A program made the translations under genes and the position numbers. This document shows positions 39,135-49,200 of a DNA stretch of 64,000 nt, piece after piece (positions within the stretch are counted from its first letter, which is position 1; each line of letters starts with the position of its first letter). This DNA is from Propionibacteriaceae bacterium. GTDB lineage: Bacteria > Actinomycetota > Actinomycetes > Propionibacteriales > Propionibacteriaceae. Location of the stretch: contig JAISJP010000007.1 in the NCBI GenBank assembly GCA_031261455.1, forward strand, positions 248,001 through 312,000, read 5' to 3'. The notes below the pieces were generated by a model. It made no database searches. It was given only the letters and a program-made list of their open reading frames with translations, and was not told the DNA's origin.

Positions 39135-39161
39135 TGTTTGTTCTCCTAATTTCGTGGGCGA

Positions 39162-39860
39162 CTACTCGGCCGCTTCATCAGTGGATGTCGAGGCCACATC
39201 TGCCTCAGGGGTCGTGGCCTCAGCCACTTCTGCTACCTCAGCAGCAGGTGCGTCAGCCTCCACGGCCTCAGCGGGTGCAGCATCGGCGGCCTCAGCGACC
39301 GCGTCTTCTGCTTGTTCGGGCTTCTGATCGGCCTCAACCGGCGCACCGGCAGCAAGCTTTTCTTGCAGGGCGCCAAAGAGTTGGGCGGCCTGTGTGGGAA
39401 GTGCAGCGAAAACGCCCGCAGCCTTGGACTGGGTAGCCTTGAGGCCACCAGCCAGCTTGGACAGCAGGACCTCGCGCGACTCAAGGTCAGCGAGGCTCTT
39501 CACAGCGTTGGCGTCGAGGACACGACCGTCCATCACGCCACCCTTGATGATCAGAAGCGGATTAGCCTTTGCGAAATCACGCAGTGCCTTGGCCACAGTG
39601 GCCACGTCGCCGTTGATGAAGGTGAAAGCGGTGGGGCCGACAAGAACGTCGTCCAAACCCTCAATCCCTGCATCTTTGGCGGCGATCTTCGCAAGCGTGT
39701 TCTTCGCAACGGCGTAGCTGGCGGACTCAGCCAAGGACCGGCGCAAAGCCTTGAGGTCCTTCACTCTGAGACCGCGATACTCGGTAAGAACGGTTGCCGT
39801 GCTGGTGGTGAACTTCTCCGCCAGTTCAGCGACCGCAGCCACCTTGTCAGGCCTCGCCAT
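39162..39860 (-). CDS. rplJ: 50S ribosomal protein L10 with acidic C-terminal tail
   Basis: 232 residues. The L10 core (about 1-170) is typical: VTEYRGLRV-type segment (VLTEYRGLRVKDLKALRRSL), AKNTLAKIAA and GPTAFTFINGD. After the L7/L12-binding helix the protein continues for about 60 residues of Ala, Glu, Asp, Val and Pro repeats (AEDAVAEAADAAPAEAVEAD type), making it longer than the usual 165-180. Similar acidic tails occur in some actinobacteria, with unknown role. TTAGGAG is 9 nt before the ATG. A leader with an attenuator precedes it. Confidence 0.97.
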   Translation of the reverse strand: MARPDKVAAVAELAEKFTTSTATVLTEYRGLRVKDLKALRRSLAESASYAVAKNTLAKIAAKDAGIEGLDDVLVGPTAFTFINGDVATVAKALRDFAKANPLLIIKGGVMDGRVLDANAVKSLADLESREVLLSKLAGGLKATQSKAAGVFAALPTQAAQLFGALQEKLAAGAPVEADQKPEQAEDAVAEAADAAPAEAVEADAPAAEVAEVAEATTPEADVASTSTDEAAE

Positions 39861-40055
39861 TGGTCTTCTCCTAATAGTGCTTCTTCCAGGTTTCTGGAAT
39901 TGGGTTGCCGCGAGACTTCGGTGTTACCTGCTGCGATCTTGCGTAAAGCTCTAGAGAGACTCAACAAAAAGAAAAGGCCCCGGTGCGCAAGTGGGCACCC
40001 GGGGCGCGATGTTTCAAGCACGCGCTTGTCCATCGCTGGATACTTCACCTACGCA
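39861..40055 (-). promoter_or_regulatory. L10 (rplJL) leader region
   Basis: The transcript upstream of rplJ folds into a segment CCTGCGTAGGTGAAGTATCC, about where an L10-binding leader is expected in actinobacteria, followed by an intrinsic terminator (39965-40005). Together they would allow L10-L12 protein to repress its own operon. Recognised by position and structure, not by a covariance model. The remaining part of the 395-bp gap up to 40255 holds the adhesin terminator. Confidence 0.55.
39965..40005 (-). terminator. Attenuator-type terminator in the rplJ leader
   Basis: Minus strand: GCCCCGGGTGC, an 8-nt loop, then GCACCGGGGC with one bulged base, followed by CTTTTCTTTTTG. It lies about 100 nt upstream of the rplJ start, inside the leader, so it should act as an attenuator. 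Confidence 0.8.
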
Positions 40056-40161
40056 GGCCCCAACTGAAGTTGAGTTTTCCTAGTGCTTTACTGGACGCAC
40101 CCCCTTCTACAGGGGCGCAGCCAAGCACATAACCTTGCGGTCTTCGGCAAAGAACTACTCT

Positions 40162-40203
40162 ACGTTATCCCTTGCCGTTACACCAAACGGCAAGGGATAA
40201 CGT
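40162..40203. terminator. 18-bp perfect hairpin after the giant adhesin gene
   Basis: Arms ACGTTATCCCTTGCCGTT (40162-40179) and its exact complement (40186-40203) around a 6-nt loop. It lies 52 bp after the stop of the adhesin gene and upstream of the rplJ leader. No U-run, but the stem is very strong. Confidence 0.75.
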
Positions 40204-40255
40204 CGTCGCCCACAAGCATCTGCTCTATAACTGTTGCGACACTGCGCAAGCGTCG

Positions 40256-43200
40256 TTACAGTGTCTGGCCGTCGGTGTAGCGACGCTTGGATGCAACCGT
40301 GGCGCAACAGGCAAGGAGCACGAGTGCGCTGAGGGCTAGCATGCCCAGTGCGCCTGTTGTGCCACCTTGAGCGCCCGTGTTGGGCAGCCCAGGCGCGGCA
40401 GTGATGTTGAAGGTGTCACTCACCTGACCAGAACGCGAGCCATCCAACACCACTTCGTGAGTGCCAACAGGAGTTGCCGCCGGGACCGTCCAAGTGAAGA
40501 CCACTTGGCCGTTGGTGTTAGCCACTTGCGTGCCCAGATCTAGCGGATCAGAGTGCATGGTGGCAGTCACCACTTCACCTGGTTGGAAGTTGTAACCACG
40601 TGCAATCTGCTCGGTTTGTGAACCGTGCTGCATGTTCTTCACATCCAACGCAACGTAGGGCATGCCGATACGAATATCGACCCCTGAGGAAGTGTTGCCC
40701 AAAGGATTCGTCTGCGTCACCGTGATAACCGAGCCTTCGGCTGGCGGGTTGGCCGGAATGCAACTCCACGTGCCATCGGGTGCCACCGTAGTGGTACACA
40801 ACGTGTTGCCATTGCCGTCAGTGATATCGATGGTGTTGCCCGGTTCGCCGGTGCCCGTGATCGTCTTGCCATCGGTCGGAGTGTTGACCTTTGGTGGCGC
40901 CGGGATGCTTGAATCGACGTTGAACGTCACTTCGGCACTCGGTCCAGCAACGCGCCCGTCGGGATCGGTTTCTGTAGCTTTGACGCTGTGTTCGCCATCA
41001 GGCAATGGTGTTGTCGGCGCGCACGACCAAGTGCCCTCAGGGGCCACTATCGCAGTACACAACACGTCGCCGTTTTCATCAGTAACCGTGATCGTGTTAC
41101 CCGGTGTGCCGTTGTCGCCAGTAATCGTCGGTGTCGAACTTGTTGTCGAGCTGTTACCAGTAGGCGATGTAATGGCGGGCACCGCAGGCGGCGCAATAAA
41201 TGTCACCGTTTGAGCAGGACCAACGCCACTCGCTGAACCAATTTGTGCGCTCACACCAGCGTTAGCGGCGGCAGCCGTTGAGATCACCGTTGCGGTGTAC
41301 ACCCCAGGGCTCGTTTCCGTCCAACTTGAGACGGTCGCATCGGCAGACAGCCCCACCAATGAGATGTTTGAGACCAATCCAGAGATGAGGTTGCCTTGCG
41401 CATCTTTCGCGGTGACCGTCGCGGTGTAGCTCTCGATACCGTCAGCCACAACCGTGTTATGCGCCGTGTCCGTGATCACGACAGACAGCGTGGACTGCGC
41501 GCTGTCAGGTGGCCCAGCAACGAAGGCTAGGGTTGCCGGTGAACCCGTCTGCGGAGCCACGCCATCGATCGTAAACGATGCCGTATGCGAACCGGCCACA
41601 GTAGAGGTGAACGGTGCGGTGACAGAGCCACTCGCATCCGTCGTATAGTGCGCAGAACCATCTCCGCCAGACACGTACGTACCTGCAACAAGACTCAGTC
41701 CCGTACCCGGCACGGCTGCAACCGTCGCGCCAGAAACCGCGTTGCCGTTCGCATCAAACGCATAAGCTGTCACCACATCCTGCGCCGTGCCATTAGCAAT
41801 CTGATTATTCGTGGTGACGACCACACGCGTCTGATGATCAGCATCAACACCCGGAGCAGGCGTGCAACCACTGCCACACACCGCGCCAGCAGTAAACCCA
41901 TAAGCAGCAGTCGGAGACGTGCCAGACACACTAGCAACAGTGAACCCAACCGTACCTGTGCCAACCGCAGTAGAGGACAAGGTGCCCTTGTACGAACCGG
42001 AAGTAAGGGTCAAACCAGACGCCGAACCGAAACTCGGCGTTAGTGCCACGTTAGCGGCAGCAACCGACGTCACCACGTTACCGAACGCGTCCTTCAACGT
42101 AACACTCACATCAATCAACGAACCAGCAGTCTGCGACGCCGGATCAACCGAAATCAGCGAATCAGCCAACGACACCGGACCAGCAACAAACGTCAACGTG
42201 GCAGGCGAACCTGACCGAGGATCCTCGCCACCAATCGTAAATGACACATCATGACCGGCAGCAACCGTAGACGTAAACGGCACCGTAACAGAACCATCCG
42301 CACCAGAGAGATAGGTGCCAGGCACCAACGAAAGACCAGCCGCAGGCGTGGCCATAACCGCAGCACCAGCAATCGGGTTACCGTGCACATCAAACGCATA
42401 AGCTGTCACCACATCCTGCGCCGTGCCATCAGCAATCTGATTATTTGTAGTAACCACCACACGAGTCTGATGATCAGCATCAACACTGACATCAGGCGTG
42501 CAAGCCAATCCACACACCGCGCCAGTAGTAAAGCCGTAGGCGGCAGTCGGCGACGTGCCAGAAACACTAGTAACCGTGAACCCAACCGTGCCCGTACCAG
42601 CAGCAGTCGAAGACAACGTCCCCACATACACGCCAGACACCAAAGTCAACGCAGACCCGTTACCAAAGCTCGGCGTCAAAGTAACGTCACCAGCAGCAAC
42701 CGACGTCACCACATTACCGAACGCGTCCTTCAACGTAACACTCACATCAATCAACGAACCAGCAGTCTGCGACGCCGGATCAACCGTAATCAGCGAATCA
42801 GCCAACGACACCGGGCCAGCAACAAACTCCACATCGGCATCACCGAAGGTCGCACTCCCTGATGTCGCCGTCACGCCGGTGTAAGCCGCCGCCAAGGTTG
42901 AGGTGATCGTGGCATCGTATGTGCCATCGTTGTTGTCCGTCCAAACGCCCACGACAACATCCCCCGGCAAGCTCAGCGTGAAGCCTGTCAATCCTGTGAT
43001 GCCAAAACCATTCACGTCACGAGCTATGACTGTGACAGTTGCACCAGCGGATGTAGTGTCTCCCACGGGCGTCGTTGCCGGATCAATCAGCAGTTCTGAG
43101 TTGTTTGGATCAAGCACGCCGTTGACGAACTCGTAGGCTTCAGTCGGCGAGACGCCAAGCGCTCCGACAACCGCAGCCCCTACGACGTCATTGCCCACCA

Positions 43201-46200
43201 CAGGTGACGACAACGTAGCTTCATACGTGCCTGCAGGACCGTTAAGGACCACTGATGAAGCAGTCGCAAACGTCGTTACCAGAGACACATTAGTTGGGGC
43301 AACGTCACTGATGACGTTGCCGAAGCTGTCGCGCAACGTGAGCGTGACTCCGATGTCGTAGCCAACGGTTTGAGACGCCGGATCAAGCTCAATGAGCGTG
43401 TTGGCCAAGTCCACTGCACCATGAGTAAACGTGTATGCAGCAGTGGGAGCAGTACCAATTACTGCCGCGACGGCAAAGGTAACTGTGCCGCTGCCGGCAA
43501 CTGTTGATGCCAACGTCTGCGAATAAACACTCAGCCCACTCTTCGACACGGAACCGGTCAGCCCGGCCCCGCCTGTTGCAACGGAAATTGTCACATCAGC
43601 GGCACCAATAGCAGTGATGAGGTTGTGGTTGGCGTCGTACAACGTGACCTCAACTGTGGCTGTTGAGTCCACTGATGTCGGGTTCGGAGTCACAACAATG
43701 GTTGAATTAGCCAGCGACACTGGCCCCGGCACAAACGTCATTGAAACAGACGGTCCTGTTTGGGCCACAACTCCACCAATCAGGAACGACGCATCATGTA
43801 TCGATGCGACTGCTGACGTGAAGGGGATGGCGACTGACCCGTCCGCCTCAGTGGTATAGGTGCCTGCTACCAGATGCAGACCAGCATCGGGAGTAATCGT
43901 GATGGCAGCGCCTGCAACAGGGTTGCCGCTGATATCAAAGGCGTAGGCTGTGGCAATATCTTCAGCGTTGTCATCAGCAGTTTGGTTGTTGGTGGTAACC
44001 ACCACGCGCGTCTGATGGTCAGCATCAACACCCGGAGTCGGAGTACACCCTTGTCCGCAGATGGAGCCGACAATAAACTCTACGTGTGCCGTCTGCGTGC
44101 CGGCCGTGACTGGCGGAACGTTGTAGGTGAACCCCAGCGAAGCATCACCCGCAGCAGCGGAGGTCAGCGTGGCACCGAAGACGCCATTTGCCCCCGTGAC
44201 CAACGACAGCGTGCCGAACGAAGTGGTCACTGCAACACCGCTTTGAACGGAGGTGACGACGTTGCCGTACTGGTCGGTCAACGTCACCGTGATGCTCGAA
44301 GCTGCGGTCCCGTCAGCAAGGACTTGAACCGGAACAGCATCGATTGTTGAAGCGTCAAGGTCAACCACACCTACCGTGAACTGCACGGGAGCTGTGGCAG
44401 CAGCGTCGTTGCCTCCATAAGAGAAACCAACGGTGTAGTTACCCACAATGTGGCTGTTCATGTTGGCGGTAAAGACGCCGTTAGAGCCGGTGGGGGTATC
44501 GGTGTTGCTGCCCGCGCTGGGGAGCAACACCAACTGGCTGAGCACCGCTGACGTGACCACGTTGCCGTTCATGTCGCGCAAGGTGATGGTCACCAACGAG
44601 GTCTCTTCAACGGTCTTCGGCGTTTGAGCGGTAATGGTTGAAGAAGCTAGATCAATGGCGCCGGACGTATAGGTCAGCGACTTTGGCGAACCAGTGATGG
44701 CACCTGCCGTTATCGAAGCGTTCAAATCGACAGTTCCAGCTACCGTTGAGGGCACCGCGACAAAGCATTGGCCAGTTCCGTCGGTGTCGCAAGTGGCAGA
44801 ACTCAGTACGCCAACGGTGCTGCCGGACGCACCCACTGCCGGTGTGCCACCAGTCAGAGAGAAGGTCACGGTTTCATTCGCAACTGGGTTGCCGTAGGCA
44901 TCCAGAACTGTTGCGGTTGCAGTAACACCCAGGGGGTCATCAGTGCTGACAGTCGTGTGGTCAACACTCAGAGTAGACGTTGAGGCATCAGCAGGACCGG
45001 CCACAAACGTGACCTCAGCTGGCGAACCATTGATGTCGATCAACTCGTTAGCACCGATATAGGCATGAAGCACAAAAGTGCCAGCCTTGGTGCTGCTCAC
45101 AGCATATGAACAGACTCCCGCGGGGCCCTCGCTCACGGCACCGACCACCAGACCAGCGATGTTCGCGGCATCTCCCGCAACCAAAGCCGAGATACACTCA
45201 CCGCTAGTGGATACATTGTTTCCATGTTTGTCAAAAAGGGTGACGGTCGCGGTATGCGTCTGGACTCCGGCGATCTTATCTACATCGGTAACGCTGAGCG
45301 TAGACGTGAGATAAGACGGCGCATCAGGATCAAAGCGAGCATAAACAGTGCCATCGTTCGCACCGTCGTTGTCTTGTGTTACCGGATCAGTGCTATTGCC
45401 GTACGTCACCGTGGCGCCAAAGGGGAAGGCCCCGTCTGACAGCGACCAGATCTCAAACCGCGCCTTACCCGAGGCGTCGGTAGCTTGGGGAGCAGTCGGA
45501 TAGTTCAAACCAGTAGTCGGCGTGCCCACTAAGGTTACGTCGGCACCAACAATCGGGTTATAGAAAGCATCAACCACGGTAACAGTAATCTCGTGACTAC
45601 CTGCAGTATTGTCCGGATCAGGGTCCGTGAAGTCACCCACGATCACCGGACCAAGAACACCGATTTCTATCTTCGTCTTGGTGAAGTCAGGAACTCCAGC
45701 TACGAAGGTAACGCTAGCGTTGCCGAAGGTTACTCCCTGCGCGGTTGCCGTGATGCCGCTGGTCACGCCTGCCACATCCGACGTCAAGAGGGACATGTAT
45801 ATGCCCGGATACATCCGGACAGGAGCAGTGGCCTGCACATTGCCAAGGTTGTTCAAGGTGATACCAGTCAAGTTATCAATGAGGTTGCCTTGAGCGTCTT
45901 TAGTGGTAATGGTAGCCGTCCAAGAACCAACACCAGCCACGGCTATGCTGCCACCACCAGTAACGCTCACATTCAACAGCGACTGGGAGGCTGAAACGGG
46001 ACCCGGTACGAACTCAACCGTCGCGGCACCGAAGGTGACGCCACCAGTGGTAGCGCTGATGCCGGTGACAGTTTGCGCGGTAGTTGAGGTGAGCAACGCC
46101 GTGTACGTGCCCGGATTGCTCAGCGACTCGGTCACGGTGCTGGCAACAACACCGTTGAGGTTGTTCAGCGCGAAGTCCGTGATACCGGAAATCGCGTTCC

Positions 46201-49200
46201 CCGAGGCATCTTTGGGCGTAATCGTCGCTGTCCAAGAGTGCAGACCGTCAGCGTCCACTGAGCTGCTGCCGTCAGTAATTACAGTGGTCAGGCCTGACTG
46301 ACCAGGGTCAACTACGCCCACAGTGAACTTCACCGTTGCGCTCGAAGAAGGCCCCGTCGCCGGGGTGCCATTGTACGACAACCCCAAGTTTGCGGTACCG
46401 GTGGTACTTGATGACACAGTGGCGGTAAAGACACCGGCACTGCCCGAAACCGCTGTCAAGTTGCCCAACGATGTGGTGATGACGACCTTGCTGGCATCAT
46501 TTTCTGTGGTGACAATGTTGTCGTTGACATCACGCAGCGTCACGGTCACGGTTGAAGTGTCCACGACGGTTACGATTGTGGGCGAAGCCTGAATGGTGGA
46601 GTGCGCCAGGTTTACCGGACCAGGGACAAACGTTGCTGTAGTGCCAGAGCCCACGGTTGCAGCGTCACTGCCGTCAGCAAGCGCGCCTATCGTGGCGCTC
46701 ACCGGATAGGCAGCGCTCTTCAACGAACTTAGCGTCAAGGTCACGGTGCCAGCGGAACCGGTGTAACCTACGACCGTTTGTCCACTTATTGTCGCTGAGC
46801 CGGGCTGAGCGCCACCAGCTTGTGCCGAGCGGATGGTGACATCAGCGGGGATGGTCAACGTGTACTTGGCGTTCTGAACAACTACTCCAGCAGCGTTCTT
46901 CACGGTGAGCACGACGGTGTCCGTGGCCATGTCATTCGCGATAGCGTTATCTACGGTAGTCACAATGGTGGACACCGTGGCCGAAGGGGCGTCGTTATCT
47001 GCCACGGTGAAAGAGATATTCGGCAAGGTCAAACCGTTGTAGTTCGGGTCCGCCGAAATCACCTGCAGGTGAGCTGACACGCTGCGGGCACCATCAACGA
47101 TGGCGTTATCGACAGCTAACAAGTCAATCGGAACCCCAACATCAATGGGCGTAATCAGAGTTTGCGTTGTGGCGTTGCCGGCCGACCCATAAGGATCAAC
47201 ACTGCCCAAGTCCGGGTTATTCGGCACCTGAGTAGCAATGTCATTCACATTTTGCGGGACACTTAGCGCGGTTTGCGTGACCGGGTTAACTGTGGAGTCA
47301 GGAGTTACCCCATCGGAGATCGCCTTCACGTAGATGTAGGCAACGGGGGCGACGTTAGCAGTCCCCACAGCGTTGGTGGTGAGGTTAACCATCAACGAAT
47401 CGGCAGGCTGGCCTTCAGCCAAAACGGCTGCCGTGTCATCCATGTAGATGGGCGACACATAATCCACGAGATTGCCACCAGGCAGCGCATCAATGGCGTA
47501 GCCCACTCCATTGTTAGTGGGAGACCCTACAAAGTTTGACGGAGCGTATCGCTTGCCGTCATCACCTGCGGGGTTAACTAGACCCAGGGTGTTCGTGGCG
47601 GCATTCGGGTTGCCCGACAGGTCGCTCACTACACCTGCAGCAACTGTCGGGATCACAGTTCCGCTCTGATCAACGGTAAAGGTCACCAGCCACTGCGTAT
47701 TGGAGTCAGTCGAGCTCAGTGGGGCGACGACGACCGACGAGAAAGCGCCTGCCGTGCCCGCATTGGTGAACATTGCAGGGGTGATGGCGTTAGCACCACC
47801 GTTGAGAGGTTCCGAGCTCATCATAGTGAAGCTCAACTTACGCAAGCTGGTGGGGCTAGGTTGGGCTGGGCGACGGTCAATCCACAGCATTGGCGCCACC
47901 GTGTCATTGCCCGTCGCTGTGGCCACGCGAGACATCTGTGATGAGTTGCCGTTGGCGTCAATAGTTTGCAATCGGACGTATCCGGCAGCACCGCCAGCAT
48001 AAGGCAGGGTTACCGTGGCTGCCGCAGCCGAGGTAATGGTGACCCGGCCCACATAGCTGGCCATGCCAGAAGCCGCGTTACTCACTCCCGCAGGCGAGGC
48101 GTAGACGTCGAGTTGTACCGGGTATACCGGATCGTTGCCGGTGCCACCAGAAGGGGGATTAACCGTGAGAGACAGTTGTGAACCGCTCACCGTAGCATTT
48201 GAGGGATACCACGTCTTGACGTTGTTGTTTGAACGAACAGTGGTGTTCGGTCCGGCGTTGTCAATGGGGTTAGACGGAGTGTTTCCCGTGTCATTTTCGG
48301 GAGTAGCAGTGGTGGTAGACAGCGAGTTTGGAGAGGTATTGCGCTCTGCCAAATAGCTGATGCTACTCGTGTTGCCCTGCGCGCGGGCACGAATGATGGT
48401 TGCATTGGCAGCAGTTCCCCACCCAGAGACTGTATTGTCGTGAATCCAAACATCGGAGATGGGGCCAGAGTAGCTGTCGTTGAAGAACGCCAGCGAGATC
48501 GCCGCAAACTGCGGGTTATTGAAGTTGTCAGTGTGGCTGAACGAGTTGTTGGCGATCTCCAGAGGAGTGTTGCTGTTCGAGATAATAATGGCAGCTTTGC
48601 GGACATCCGCGAATTGAGCGCCAATGGTCTTGTTCTCAGTCCAGTCGAAGATGATGGTATTGCCGTTGATCTTTGACTGGGTGCCCCGGATTTTCACGAA
48701 CGACAGATTCATCGGGACGGATCGGTCGAGGTCACTCGACGGCGTGGCATCACCAAATGCATCGGTCATGGGGAAGTCTTCAAAGGTGTTGTTAATGATT
48801 TGAAGATTCTCCACAGTGGGAGGCACGGTACTGCCCAAAGAGTTATCGCTCGCGTTACGACCCACAATGCCAGAAATGCCCACGCCCAAATAGGAGCTGT
48901 TACCTGACGCTTGCTTGCCAGACATCGATATATTGCAGTTTTGAATGGTCAAGTTCTTGATGGGAGTTGCCGAGGTGGCGGTATCAGTCTTATTGGGAAC
49001 TAACGCGATACCTGAGCCTGCCAACGAGTCAACTGCCACATTGTCGATGAGCACGTCTTGAGCGCCACCAACAATCACAATTCCGCGTTCATTAGCATAG
49101 GTGCCCCCAACGCCCATTGCGCTGTGTGTGGTGTGCAGGTTGCCGATGTAGCCGTTGCGAATGGTTATATTGCGGGCGTTCTGCCCCACATAAACGTCGC

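Noticed and set aside
39861..40255. Searched for a tRNA gene upstream of rplJ
   Set aside because: Hairpins fit a leader attenuator and a terminator; no cloverleaf or T-loop sequence seen.
41500..44100. Regular repeats considered as a CRISPR array
   Set aside because: Units are hundreds of bases long, in frame, and encode Ig-like domains of the adhesin.
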